From contig JAUMVD010000007.1 of the NCBI GenBank assembly GCA_030530285.1, positions 1-55,561 of the forward strand: a stretch of DNA of 55,561 bases. The letters are read 5' to 3'. The position numbers and the translations under genes are program-made. The stretch is from Bacillota bacterium (GTDB lineage: Bacteria > Bacillota > Clostridia > Peptostreptococcales > Anaerovoracaceae). Shown here in pieces: positions 43,978 to 52,815 of this stretch; the stretch's first letter is position 1, and each line of letters opens with the position of its first letter. The notes under the pieces were generated by a model. The model saw nothing but the letters and a program-made list of their open reading frames with translations. It was not told the origin of the DNA and searched no databases.

Positions 43978-44835
43978 TTAACGTTCAGGCTCTATCCCAA
44001 AGAACCTCATGGCGTTTTGTCTGGTCATTTGCGCTGCTTCCTCGAAGCTGATGCCTTTGATTTCTGCCACCTTACGGCAGGTGTATTCCACGTTCGGCGG
44101 TATATTTCTCTGCCCTCTGAGGGGAACCGGCGTCAGGAACGGCGAATCGGTTTCCACCAGCAGGAACTCAAGGGGGATCGCATCCACCATGGATACGGTC
44201 TTCTTGTTGTTTTTATACGTCACCGGTCCGGCTACGCTGATGGTTGCACCCAGCTTCACGTACTGTTTGCCCAGTTCCGCGCTGCCGGAAAAGCAGTGCA
44301 GCAAAACTCTGGCATCCTCCGCCATTCCGGGAGCTCCGGATGCGTATCCGTCCGGATCCGGCCGATTCGGAAACCAGCTTTTTCTCTCAGCGGAAAACGC
44401 GCCTTCTTCTTTCAGGATGTCCATGACTTCCTGATCTGCTTCTCTGGCATGTATCACGATCGGCATCCTGAGTTCATTGGCCAGCCTGATCTGTCTCCTG
44501 AACCATTCCCTCTGGACATCCCGCTCACTGCGGTCATAGTGAAAGTCCAGTCCGATTTCACCGATGGCTTTGACTTTATCGTATGAGGCCAGCTGCCTTA
44601 TGATCTCCAGCATCTCATCATTCATGACTTTGGCGTCGTGTGGATGGCATCCTACGGCGGCGTAGCACCACGGATATGCCATGGCATGCTGCGCTGCCCG
44701 CTCCGAGCTGGCCGGATCGAATCCGATATCCATTACATAGTCAAGAGACGATCTTTCGATCGTCTCTATCAGCTCCGCTAACATCTGCGGAGTATTATCT
44801 TCGTTGTTCAGATGCGCATGTGAGTCAAATAACAT
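43978..44835 (-). CDS. tatD: TatD family metal-dependent hydrolase
   Basis: The protein has 285 residues from MLFDSHAHLNNED; AGGAG lies 7 bases upstream of this Met, while two Mets six codons earlier lack one. TatD proteins are TIM-barrel deoxyribonucleases and phosphoesterases. Metal ligands are visible: DSHAHL (about 4-9), AIGEIGLDFHYD (Glu about 90), MPIVIHAREA (His about 127), LHCFSG (His about 174) and ETDSPFLTP (Asp about 227). It is encoded downstream of metG; tatD directly after metG is a common Firmicutes arrangement, here interrupted by the CHAP-domain gene, which looks like an insertion into that pair. Confidence 0.95.
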   Translation of the reverse strand: MLFDSHAHLNNEDNTPQMLAELIETIERSSLDYVMDIGFDPASSERAAQHAMAYPWCYAAVGCHPHDAKVMNDEMLEIIRQLASYDKVKAIGEIGLDFHYDRSERDVQREWFRRQIRLANELRMPIVIHAREADQEVMDILKEEGAFSAERKSWFPNRPDPDGYASGAPGMAEDARVLLHCFSGSAELGKQYVKLGATISVAGPVTYKNNKKTVSMVDAIPLEFLLVETDSPFLTPVPLRGQRNIPPNVEYTCRKVAEIKGISFEEAAQMTRQNAMRFFGIEPER

Positions 44836-44858
44836 TTCGTCTCCTATCATCATCTACC

Positions 44859-47279
44859 TTATGCAGGATTCTTACAGTCTGTCACTTCCGGAGTGTACTT
44901 GACAGGCTGACAATCGTCCTTAGAAGGATCTACTTTATAAAGCTGGCCGTCCAGTGTCACTTCTATCCAGGCGATCTTGTTGCCGTCTTCATCTTCTGAT
45001 GTGACCAGACACGCTTCGACGTCGGCATCCTGACATAGTCTGTAGAGGAATGCTGCCTGATACTCGCTCTTCGTACAGCCGTCAAGATCTGCCGTGTCCG
45101 CTTCCTTCTTCATCGTCTTGATCATCAGCTTCATCTTATCCATCTCTGTGGAGTCACCGCCGCAGCCGACACTGAGTTTCTTCTCCGCGGTATCGTAGTC
45201 GTTGCCCATTTCACCGTATCCGTTCGGATCTCCCGGACTAATGCCGGCAGCCTTGATGGACTTGTTGATCGCTTCTGATGTGGAAACGGATGCTGTGGAT
45301 GTGCCGCCGTAAACGATGCCCGTGTTCTTCTCACTGTATGGCGGCAGCCCATATGCCTGTACGTAGGTATATCCCTTCGAGAATTTTCTCGTCTCTACTC
45401 TGTCATTCTTATTGCCTTCGATTGTCGTTACGGTAGAGCCTACGCAGCTGACGACCATGCCGACATGATCCGGGTTGCCGTTCTTATTCCAGTCAAAGAA
45501 TATGATGTCTGCTGCCTTTGGCGCGTAGCTCTTATTGTATGACGTCTGGCCTCTCTTCTTATATGTGCTGAGCATCGTAGGACAATAGCTGTGTCTGACG
45601 ATTACGTCGGTAGCCTTTGCCTTGATTCCTACCGCCGATACGAAGGCGGCGCACCATGCCAGACTGTACGTCATCTTGCCGCAGCCTGCTGCCAGATTGG
45701 AGTTGTACAGGTCAATGATCTTATGATGTTCGGATGACCCTTCCTTAACGCCTTCCCATGCCAGGGCCACACTGATGACTTTGTCTCTGGACGGCGAGGT
45801 GGATGAATAATCGCCATAGTAGGTCTGACCGTTCAGGTTGATATATCCTCTGACTTTATAGTAATAGGTCGTGTTCTTTGTCAGGGACTTGGTATCGGTA
45901 AATGACGTCGCTCGGGATGTCCCGACGCTGCTGTACGTCCCGTTCTGGGATGTGGCTCTGCTCACTTCATATCCTGAAGCATTCGGTGAGGCGGACCATG
46001 ACAGACTGATGCTGCTGCTTCCGGCAGACCCCTTCAGATCCGTCGGCGTCTCGACCTTCGTCATGCCGGCAACCGGATCGGAGTAAGGACCATATGTGGT
46101 ACTCCCCGATTTGGTGGTATACGTCCTGACCTTATAGTAATAGATGGTGTTCAGTGTAAGCTCATCATTGGTCCAGGTAGGGCTCTTCGTGTTGATGCCC
46201 AGTTTCTTATATGTTCCGTTCTCGCTGGTAGCGCGGTATACTTCATATCCCGTCACGCCGCTGACTGCAGGCCATGACAGCTCTACGCAGCCGCTCTGCG
46301 GCGTCATGGTGACGACAGGGCCGTCTGAATTAGCCGCCGGTCTCTTGCCGCTGACTGTCGAGCAGTAATCACCGAAATAGCTGGTGTCGTTCATCTCCAG
46401 ATATCCGCGAACTTTGTAGAAATACTGTGTTCCCTTCTCCGCAGTCTTATCGAGGTAGTTATCGGATTTCAGTGTCGCCAGCTTCGTATATGAGCCGTCA
46501 GCACTGGTGGCGCGATAGATCTCAAAGCCTTTAGCTGCCCTGATGTCCGTCCAGTAAAGCTGCAGTCCGCTGGAAGCCGCCTCTACTTTCGGGCTCTTTG
46601 GTCCAGGAAGTTTCGTTCTGGCCTTCATTGGGGAGCAGTACGGACCGTAGTAGGTCTTGCCGCTTACGACCTTATACGCGCGAACCTTATAGTAATAGTA
46701 TTTTTTCTTTTCGATCTTGGTATTGATCTTATAAAGATCCTTCGTGTTCTTCATCGCCTTGTAGCTGCCGTTTTTGCTCGTGGCTCTCTTGACCTGATAG
46801 CCCGTAGCATCGCTGACTTTGTCCCAGTTCAGTTGGATCTTTTCGCTGTACAGCGTCACGGATACGTTTGGCTTTTTGAGCGTCATCTTGGCTTTTACAG
46901 GCGAACTGAATTTACCGTACTGTGTGTCGGCATTCGAATTCTTCTTATAGTACGCCCTGACTTTATAGTAATAGGTCTTATTATGTGTACCCTTGTCCTT
47001 ATACGTCAGGTCCTCGGTGTTGTCACGCTTTGTGTACTTGCCGTTCTTGCTGGTAGCGCGGTATACCTGATAGGCCGTCGCGCCGTCATACGCGGACCAG
47101 CTGAGCTTGACATAGTTATATCCCTTATCCGCTACAGCTACTCCTGTGACTTTGCTTCCGGTGCTGAATGTCGCGGCCGAGACTTCGGCCCTGTTCAGCG
47201 GTATGAATGTGACTACCATTGCCGCCATGACAGCATAGCAAAGCGCCCGCTTCAAGACTTTGATGACTTTGTTACTCAT
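44859..47279 (-). CDS. Secreted CHAP-domain cell-wall hydrolase with five Fn3-like repeats
   Basis: The protein has 806 residues. AGGAAGG precedes the ATG. Order: signal peptide (about 1-36); five fibronectin-type repeats of about 90 residues (about 40-490) with repeated Y-x-V-x-R-A-T-S-x-N-G-x-Y and T-Y-Y-Y-K-V-R; a CHAP/NlpC-like amidase domain (about 505-650) with LAWCAAFVSAVG (Cys about 545), NPDHVGMVV (His about 603) and TTIEGN; then a domain (about 690-806) resembling a transglutaminase-like core: SEYQAAFLYRLCQDADVEACLV and AWIEVTLDGQLYKVDPSKDD. In that core the catalytic Cys and His positions are not kept, so it is probably inactive and may bind wall or substrate. It likely cleaves peptidoglycan peptides. 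It lies between metG and tatD. Confidence 0.85.
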   Translation of the reverse strand: MSNKVIKVLKRALCYAVMAAMVVTFIPLNRAEVSAATFSTGSKVTGVAVADKGYNYVKLSWSAYDGATAYQVYRATSKNGKYTKRDNTEDLTYKDKGTHNKTYYYKVRAYYKKNSNADTQYGKFSSPVKAKMTLKKPNVSVTLYSEKIQLNWDKVSDATGYQVKRATSKNGSYKAMKNTKDLYKINTKIEKKKYYYYKVRAYKVVSGKTYYGPYCSPMKARTKLPGPKSPKVEAASSGLQLYWTDIRAAKGFEIYRATSADGSYTKLATLKSDNYLDKTAEKGTQYFYKVRGYLEMNDTSYFGDYCSTVSGKRPAANSDGPVVTMTPQSGCVELSWPAVSGVTGYEVYRATSENGTYKKLGINTKSPTWTNDELTLNTIYYYKVRTYTTKSGSTTYGPYSDPVAGMTKVETPTDLKGSAGSSSISLSWSASPNASGYEVSRATSQNGTYSSVGTSRATSFTDTKSLTKNTTYYYKVRGYINLNGQTYYGDYSSTSPSRDKVISVALAWEGVKEGSSEHHKIIDLYNSNLAAGCGKMTYSLAWCAAFVSAVGIKAKATDVIVRHSYCPTMLSTYKKRGQTSYNKSYAPKAADIIFFDWNKNGNPDHVGMVVSCVGSTVTTIEGNKNDRVETRKFSKGYTYVQAYGLPPYSEKNTGIVYGGTSTASVSTSEAINKSIKAAGISPGDPNGYGEMGNDYDTAEKKLSVGCGGDSTEMDKMKLMIKTMKKEADTADLDGCTKSEYQAAFLYRLCQDADVEACLVTSEDEDGNKIAWIEVTLDGQLYKVDPSKDDCQPVKYTPEVTDCKNPA

Positions 47280-47310
47280 AATACTCAGCCTTCCTAATTA
47301 TCCCTTCCGA

Positions 47311-49293
47311 TTACTCTACGGAGTTTCCGTCTTCAGCTATCGTGGTAACGAACTCATATCTCTTCTTGCCGTCAACTTCATTATCTGCATAGAGGATCAT
47401 GCCCTTTGATTCCAATCCTCTGAGATTTCTAGGTTTCAGGTTGGCAACGACGACGACCTTCTGTCCGACGCATTCCTCCGGCTTGAAGTATTCCGCCACG
47501 CCTGAAATGATCTGTCTCTTCTCGGTGCCCATCTTGACCTGGAACACCAGCAGTTTGTCTGCCTTTGGATGTTTCTCGGCCTTGATGATGGTTCCTACTC
47601 TCAGATCGATCTTATCGAAATCGTCATAAACGATCTCGTCCTTAAGCTCCAGCGGGATGTTGACGTCGCCCTTTGCGGCGGCAGCCTTCGCGCCCAGAGC
47701 ATAAAGCTCTTCCAGCTCCTTGTCGATGTCCAGTCTAGGGAAGATCGCCTTGCCCTTCTTGACCTGTTCGCCGCTCATCATCTCAAATACCTGCGCGTCA
47801 TCCCAGGCAACATCAGCGTACCACAGCCCCATCTGCTTCCTGATGGCTTCGGATGTGGTGTGCATATACGGGTGAATCAGTATCGAAATGATTCTGATGG
47901 CTTCGGACAGATTGTGCAGGACATTGTCCAGCCTTGCCTTCTGTGATTCGTCCTTCGCCAGAGCCCACGGCATCGTCTCGTCGATATACTTGTTGGCGCG
48001 TCTTACCAGCACCCAGATCTCTTCGAGAGCCATATTGAACTTGAAATCATTCATCTGTTTCTCGACCTTGGCCGCTGCGCCTATGGCGATTTCCTTAAGC
48101 TGCGCATCGTAATCGATGCCATCTTCGCCCGGAACGCATTTGCCTTCTTCGGTGAGATCCGGCACGAACCCGCCGTTATACTTCTCGATCATGCTGACCG
48201 TTCTGGATACCAGATTGCCCAGGTCGTTGGCCAGATCGTAGTTGAGTCTCTTAAGCATGACTTCGTTTGTGAACATGCCGTCCTGACCGAAGGTGTATTC
48301 TCTCAGCAGGAAGTACTTCAGCGCGTCGATTCCGTATCTCTCGATGAGAACTACCGGGTCGATCACATCCTGCCCCTTCGCGGCTTTTGATTTAGACACC
48401 TTCTCTCCGCCGAGCAAAAGCCATCCGTGGCCCCTTACCTGCTTCGGCAGCGGCAGATCCGCGCTCATGAGCATTGCCGGCCAGATCAGCGAGTGGAATC
48501 TGACGATTTCCTTGCCGACGAGGTGAACATCCGCCGGCCAGTATTTATTGTATTTCTCCGGATCGTCCGGCCATCCCAGCGCTGTGATATAGTTGGAGAG
48601 CGCGTCCAGCCAGACGTAGATTACGTGTTTATCATCGATCGGAACAGGGATTCCCCAGTCAAAGGTGGATCTGGAAATGCAAAGATCCTCCAGCCCCTGC
48701 TCTACAAATGCTACCATTTCATTTCTCCTGGTTTCAGGCTCCAGGAATTCAGGATTCTCTCTGAAGATCCTGAGCAGGTCATCCGCGTACTTGCTCATCT
48801 TAAAGAAATACGCTTCTTCCTTGGCTTTGGTTACGGGACGTCCACAGTCAGGGCACTTGCCGTCTTCCAGCTGCGCTTCGGTCCAGAATGACTCGCATGG
48901 AGTGCAGTACCAGCCTTCGTACTGACCTTTGTAGATGTCGCCTTTTTTGTACATTCTCATGAAGAGTTCCTGTACTCTCTTCACGTGTCTTTCTTCTGTG
49001 GTTCTGATGAAATCATCATAGGAGATCTCCATGGTCTTCCAGAGATCCTTGATCCCTGCGACCACTTCGTCTACATACTGCTGCGGGGTAACGCCCTTTT
49101 CGTCAGCCAGCGTCTGTATCTTCTGTCCGTGCTCATCCGTGCCGGTCAGGAACATGACATCGTATCCCTGGAGTCTCTTGAATCTGGCCATGGCATCCGC
49201 CATGACTGTGCAGTAAGTGTGCCCGATGTGCAGGTTCGAGCTCGGATAGTATATCGGTGTACTGATGTAATAAGTTCCTTTATTTTCTGACAT
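47311..49293 (-). CDS. metG: Methionyl-tRNA synthetase
   Basis: The protein has 660 residues from [23 protein letters not shown] lies 10 bases upstream. The frame is open 77 codons further but that part is inside the ferredoxin gene in another frame. It charges tRNA-Met with methionine. Signatures are NLHIGHTYC (HIGH, about 20), the zinc knuckle CTPCESFW and CPDCGRP (about 125-150), [11 protein letters not shown] (the KMSKS loop as KVSKS, about 300), an anticodon-binding helical domain, and a C-terminal OB-fold tRNA-binding domain (about 560-655; [24 protein letters not shown]). It follows the EFR1 ferredoxin and a cytidylate-kinase-like gene, with a shared promoter at 50.84 kb. Confidence 0.97.
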   Translation of the reverse strand: MSENKGTYYISTPIYYPSSNLHIGHTYCTVMADAMARFKRLQGYDVMFLTGTDEHGQKIQTLADEKGVTPQQYVDEVVAGIKDLWKTMEISYDDFIRTTEERHVKRVQELFMRMYKKGDIYKGQYEGWYCTPCESFWTEAQLEDGKCPDCGRPVTKAKEEAYFFKMSKYADDLLRIFRENPEFLEPETRRNEMVAFVEQGLEDLCISRSTFDWGIPVPIDDKHVIYVWLDALSNYITALGWPDDPEKYNKYWPADVHLVGKEIVRFHSLIWPAMLMSADLPLPKQVRGHGWLLLGGEKVSKSKAAKGQDVIDPVVLIERYGIDALKYFLLREYTFGQDGMFTNEVMLKRLNYDLANDLGNLVSRTVSMIEKYNGGFVPDLTEEGKCVPGEDGIDYDAQLKEIAIGAAAKVEKQMNDFKFNMALEEIWVLVRRANKYIDETMPWALAKDESQKARLDNVLHNLSEAIRIISILIHPYMHTTSEAIRKQMGLWYADVAWDDAQVFEMMSGEQVKKGKAIFPRLDIDKELEELYALGAKAAAAKGDVNIPLELKDEIVYDDFDKIDLRVGTIIKAEKHPKADKLLVFQVKMGTEKRQIISGVAEYFKPEECVGQKVVVVANLKPRNLRGLESKGMILYADNEVDGKKRYEFVTTIAEDGNSVE

Positions 49294-49307
49294 GTGTAAA
49301 CTTCCTT

Positions 49308-50156
49308 TCATATGAAAATCTTTGGCTCTTTTCTCTCTGCGTATCCCAATTCCAGTTCTTCCTTGTGGTAAAGATATCCCGGATCGTCGAAGTACAGCGC
49401 CCCCTTCGGGCAAAGCTTCTCGCAGCCGCAGCATTTGATGCAGATACCGTCCACGATTCCCGGCGCCTCCGGCTTGATGGATCCCATCGGGCAAACGGAT
49501 ATGCAGATCCCGCATCCGTCGCACTTATCCGGATCCAGCTTTGGCTTTACCTTCAGGATGTTGATGTGATTGCCCTGACGGTCTCTCGGTTGATAATACG
49601 GCCGCAAAGGCTGCTGCCCGTCCACGTAAACGGGGCCTTTGGTGAAGGTCTCACCCTCCGGGTCTGCCAGCAGCTTCTCCGCCGCTCTGTCGGCAAGTTC
49701 CTCTGCCACGAGCAGATCCGCCGCGTCCGGCCGGCCCTTTGCCAGCACTCTGGAGAAAGAATGCTCTCCAATAAACGCGCCCGCCGCAAAGGCTCTGAAG
49801 CCTTTGCTCTGCAATATATCCCGCAGTTCGATCAAAGCATCGTCGAAATTTCTGTTGCCGTAAAGCACCACGGGGATTGCCGCCGCGCCTCCGCCCTTCA
49901 GGGTATCCAGAAACTTCAGCAATACGTTGGGCACTCTGCCCGCAATCACCGGAACTCCGAACACCACCACGTCACCTCTGTCAAATGCGTAAACCTCCTG
50001 CCTGGCAGCAGGCGGTGTGAAATCGATGCTCGGCACTCTGTCGAAGCCGCCCTGTGATGAACTTTCCAGTGTGATATACAGCCTGTCAGCGATGGTCTCC
50101 ACGACTGTCTCCGTCGTCTTCGTACCGCTGAAGTACATTCCTCTAATTCGTTTCAT
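49308..50156 (-). CDS. EFR1 family ferrodoxin (flavodoxin-like plus 2[4Fe-4S])
   Basis: The protein has 282 residues. N-terminal flavodoxin-like domain (about 1-150): [18 protein letters not shown] (an FMN phosphate loop of the SGTxxTxxxV kind), [16 protein letters not shown], and [17 protein letters not shown]-terminal ferredoxin domain (about 205-265) with [12 protein letters not shown] and [12 protein letters not shown], two [4Fe-4S] clusters. These EFR1 proteins are common in anaerobes and presumed electron carriers; the partner is unknown. The ribosome site is weak (AACGAGAC). It is 14 bases after the cytidylate-kinase-like gene and 15 bases before the metG start, so it is clearly in that operon. 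Confidence 0.93.
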   Translation of the reverse strand: MKRIRGMYFSGTKTTETVVETIADRLYITLESSSQGGFDRVPSIDFTPPAARQEVYAFDRGDVVVFGVPVIAGRVPNVLLKFLDTLKGGGAAAIPVVLYGNRNFDDALIELRDILQSKGFRAFAAGAFIGEHSFSRVLAKGRPDAADLLVAEELADRAAEKLLADPEGETFTKGPVYVDGQQPLRPYYQPRDRQGNHINILKVKPKLDPDKCDGCGICISVCPMGSIKPEAPGIVDGICIKCCGCEKLCPKGALYFDDPGYLYHKEELELGYAERKEPKIFI

Positions 50157-50170
50157 GTCTCGTTACTGTC

Positions 50171-50815
50171 TCAGTCTAACGTCGTCTGTCTCCAGATCTG
50201 TCGTTCGGAATAGTATATGATCAGATCTACGATGTCTTCTATTTCCAGATATCCGCTGTCGATGGAGAGATTGAAGTTGACGTGTTCTCCCCACTTCCTG
50301 CCTGTATGGTAAGCGTAATAGTTGGCTCTGGCCTTATCGGTCTCCTTCATGACCTTCTTTACCTGATCCTCCGGAACGCCGTATTCCTCAACCGCTCTCT
50401 TGATCTTATCCGCTTCCTCTGCATAGATAAATACGTTGGTGGCGTAAGGATAGCCTCTGAGGATGTAGTCCGCGCATCTGCCTACGATAACGCATGATCC
50501 CTCTTCCTCAGCGATCTTTCTGATGGTGTCGAACTGCGCCAGGAAAAATCTCTCGTTAAGACTGAGGCTCTCCGGACCCGCTTCACCAGTTCCCATGGCG
50601 GATGCCAGACTGTACAGAAAACCGTTCTTGGCCTTCTTCTCGGCAGTCTCGATCATCTCTCTGGAAAATCCCGATTCCTCGGCGATTCTGTCCAGGAGAT
50701 CTCTGTCATAGTATGGTACTCCCAGCTTCTCTGCCAGGCGCTTGCCTATGATCCTGCCGCCGCTTCCGAATTCTCGGCTTATCGTTATGATTTTTTTCTT
50801 TTCATTATTAGCCAT
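50171..50815 (-). CDS. Cytidylate kinase-like family protein
   Basis: The protein has 214 residues from MANNEKKKIITISREFGSGG; GGAG lies 11 bases upstream. A Met 14 codons earlier would lie upstream of the predicted transcription start, so it is excluded. The P-loop-like stretch ISREFGSGGRIIGKRLAEKLG (about 10-30) starts the AAK_6 / Cytidylate_kin2 family; PYYDRDLLDRIAEESG, SCVIVGRCADYILRGYP and a long C-terminal helix (about 160-214) are typical. True CMP kinase activity has not been shown for most of these. It is first in the metG operon. Cytoplasmic. Confidence 0.88.
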   Translation of the reverse strand: MANNEKKKIITISREFGSGGRIIGKRLAEKLGVPYYDRDLLDRIAEESGFSREMIETAEKKAKNGFLYSLASAMGTGEAGPESLSLNERFFLAQFDTIRKIAEEEGSCVIVGRCADYILRGYPYATNVFIYAEEADKIKRAVEEYGVPEDQVKKVMKETDKARANYYAYHTGRKWGEHVNFNLSIDSGYLEIEDIVDLIIYYSERQIWRQTTLD

Positions 50816-50836
50816 TATATAGTCACTCCTTTCGAA

Positions 50837-50845
50837 ATTATACCA
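50837..50845 (-). promoter_or_regulatory. Extended -10 promoter of the cytidylate-kinase-like - metG operon
   Basis: Minus-strand TGG TATAAT, an extended -10. TTGTAT lies about 19 bases further up as a loose -35. Transcription starts about 15 bases before the ATG at 50815. It separates this operon from the cobalamin operon that ends with cysK. Confidence 0.62.
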
Positions 50846-50879
50846 TATGATTTCCATTTTTATACAATTCTTAACAAAT

Positions 50880-51779
50880 CTATAGTATGCTCAGATACCG
50901 CTCGCCGGTGTCCGGAAGCACCGCTATGATCAGTTTATCTTCATTGCCCTCTCTTCCGGCTATTTCTCTGGCCGCGCTGACTGCCGCGCCGGAGGATATT
51001 CCTACCAGAAGACCTTCTTCTGTAGCCAGCTGCCGCATGGTGTCAAAGGCATCCTCATCGGTCACCGTCACAAACTCATCTACCACATTCCTGTCCAGAT
51101 TTTCCGGTATGAAATTCGCTCCGATTCCCTGTATCTTATGGGGACCCGCTTTACCCTCTGTGACCAGGGGCGATGACGCCGGTTCCACGGCCACCACCTG
51201 TATGTTCGGATTCTTTTCTTTCAGGTATCTGCCGATGCCCGTCACGGTGCCGCCGGTGCCGAATGTGGCGACGAGTATGTCCACCTTGCCATCCGTGTCT
51301 TCCCAGATCTCCGGTCCCGTGGTCTCGATATGAGCCTTGGGGTTTGCCGGGTTGTCGAACTGCCCCGCGATGATGCTTCCCGGGATCTGTCCGGCCAGTT
51401 CTTCCGCCTTGGCCACACTGGCCTGCATGCCCCCGGATGCAGGCGTCAGAACGAGTTCCGCCCCATAGGCCGCCAGAAGTTTACGCCTCTCCACGCTCAT
51501 GCTGTCCGGCATGACCATGATGGATCTGTAGCCGCTGGCCGCGGCGATCATGGCGATTCCTACGCCGGTATTGCCGCTGGTCGGCTCGATGATCGCGCCG
51601 CCTTCCCGGAGTCTTCCCTGCTCCTCAGCGTCCTTGATCATGTAGTAGGCCGCCCGGTCTTTGATGCTCCCTGCCGGGTTGAAATACTCCAGCTTGGCGG
51701 CGATCCTGCCGCCTTCTCCACTGATTTCGAGCAGCGGAGTTTTGCCGATCAATTCGGTGATTTTCGTGTTGATTTTCAT
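50880..51779 (-). CDS. cysK: Cysteine synthase (O-acetylserine sulfhydrylase)
   Basis: The protein has 299 residues, near the family norm of about 305. It makes cysteine from O-acetylserine and sulfide, using PLP. The lysine that binds PLP is in NPAGSIKDRAAYYM (about 42); EPTSGNTGVGIA (about 68) and ATFGTGGTVTGIGRYLKE (about 172) hold the PLP phosphate; GISSGAAVSAAREIAG is near the C-terminus (about 264). GAGG lies before the ATG, which directly follows the histidine-phosphatase stop. It is therefore the last gene of the cobalamin operon, an unusual place for it, with no obvious functional link. Confidence 0.95.
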   Translation of the reverse strand: MKINTKITELIGKTPLLEISGEGGRIAAKLEYFNPAGSIKDRAAYYMIKDAEEQGRLREGGAIIEPTSGNTGVGIAMIAAASGYRSIMVMPDSMSVERRKLLAAYGAELVLTPASGGMQASVAKAEELAGQIPGSIIAGQFDNPANPKAHIETTGPEIWEDTDGKVDILVATFGTGGTVTGIGRYLKEKNPNIQVVAVEPASSPLVTEGKAGPHKIQGIGANFIPENLDRNVVDEFVTVTDEDAFDTMRQLATEEGLLVGISSGAAVSAAREIAGREGNEDKLIIAVLPDTGERYLSIL

Positions 51780-51780
51780 A

Positions 51781-52401
51781 TCAGAACCTCTCGTCGTCCA
51801 CTATTTTCGCATCGTCTAATGTCAATATATATCCGTGTCCCGGATCCGGGATCCAGCTGTAAAAGTATTCGTATCTGTCGGGCCAGATGTCATTCAATAT
51901 CCCGGATATGACGCCGCCGTGACAGATGCAGATACTCATGGCTTCCTCTTCGTGATTCCTTAATCTCAGGACATCCAGCTCGTGTTTGACCATAAGATTT
52001 TTAAATCCTCTGCGGATTCTTTTCTTAAAATTCATTATGCTTTCGCCTTCCGGCGGCGGGATCGATTCGTCCGTCGCGTTGATCCACGCCTCGTACTCAG
52101 GCGTCCCCTCCACTTCGGAGTAATGTTTCATCTCAAAGATGCCGAAATTCAGTTCCCGGAGATCCTCGATCACCTCGTGCTCCCTGTCGCCGTAAATCAG
52201 TTTCAGCGTCTGTTCCGTTCTGGTCATCCCCGTCGTATAGAATCTGGCTTCCTCGGAGTACGGGTAGATCCCTTCGCCTGCCAGCCGCTTTAATTCGTTG
52301 ATGCCCTTCTCCGCCAGGGGCACATCGGTCCCGCCGTAGTAGAGCTGCTGCACATTCCCTGTGGTGATGCCGTGTCTGATGAGTATGATCTTTGATTTCA
52401 T
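51781..52401 (-). CDS. cobC: Histidine phosphatase, probable alpha-ribazole-5'-phosphate phosphatase
   Basis: The protein has 206 residues. IILIRHGITTGN (catalytic His about 10), the TTGMTRTEQT loop (about 57), ELNFGIFEMKHYSE (about 85) and ICICHGGVISGIL (second His about 160) give the phosphoglycerate-mutase-like fold. In the cobalamin pathway CobC removes the 5'-phosphate of alpha-ribazole phosphate or of adenosylcobalamin phosphate. The family is broad, and the assignment rests mainly on its place between cobU-like/cobS and cysK. AGGAG lies upstream of the ATG. Another phosphatase could fill this step; the general fold is certain. Confidence 0.75.
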   Translation of the reverse strand: MKSKIILIRHGITTGNVQQLYYGGTDVPLAEKGINELKRLAGEGIYPYSEEARFYTTGMTRTEQTLKLIYGDREHEVIEDLRELNFGIFEMKHYSEVEGTPEYEAWINATDESIPPPEGESIMNFKKRIRRGFKNLMVKHELDVLRLRNHEEEAMSICICHGGVISGILNDIWPDRYEYFYSWIPDPGHGYILTLDDAKIVDDERF

Positions 52402-52415
52402 AGATAGCCCTTCTC

Positions 52416-52787
52416 CTATTTCAGCCGTTTGCCTATGCCGCAGAAAACCCGCTCGACGCTGTCCGCTTCACCGGCAAGATAGAGCATCAGCCGGCCGTTC
52501 ATTTCCCGAAACGCGCGCACGTCTTTATCGATGGGCACCACGCCCTGTGACGTGTCGGTCATGATCAGGATCTTGTCCTGCCACTGATCCCGCGCCTTCT
52601 CGAAATATTCTCTGGCTTCGATTCCGGCCTTTGCGCAGGCCAGCACGAAACCTTCGATGCCGCAGATCGCGTCTTTGCTGAAATCCGGCTCCGCTCCGCC
52701 GCTGCAGTCGCAAATCGTTTGGATATCATAATTGTTTCTGGCGTAGTCCAGCTTGCCCTGGTACGCCCCTCCGAATATGAGCTTCAT
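52416..52787 (-). CDS. Short divergent CobU-like protein with degenerate P-loop
   Basis: The protein has 123 residues from MKLIFGGAYQGK; GAGGAACAGAC lies before this Met. CobU proteins begin with a GGxxxGKS/T P-loop; here it reads GGAYQGKLDYA, with Leu in place of the Ser or Thr that holds Mg-nucleotide. The C-terminal part DTSQGVVPIDKDVRAFREMNGRLMLYLA (about 80-107) and VERVFCGIGKRLK match the CobU end (S-x-E-V-G-x-G-I-V-P ... A-G-x-P-x-x-L-K). The middle third of CobU is missing. It sits between cobS and the phosphatase gene, and a full-length cobU is two genes upstream. It is a CobU paralogue that has probably lost kinase activity. Its role is unknown. Confidence 0.75.
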   Translation of the reverse strand: MKLIFGGAYQGKLDYARNNYDIQTICDCSGGAEPDFSKDAICGIEGFVLACAKAGIEAREYFEKARDQWQDKILIMTDTSQGVVPIDKDVRAFREMNGRLMLYLAGEADSVERVFCGIGKRLK

Positions 52788-52815
52788 GTCTGTTCCTCGT
52801 TCTCTTCCCGTCAAC

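Noticed and set aside
49294..49524. A 77-residue N-terminal extension of methionyl-tRNA synthetase
   Set aside because: It lies inside the ferredoxin gene in another frame, and the ribosome site fits the downstream Met at 49293.
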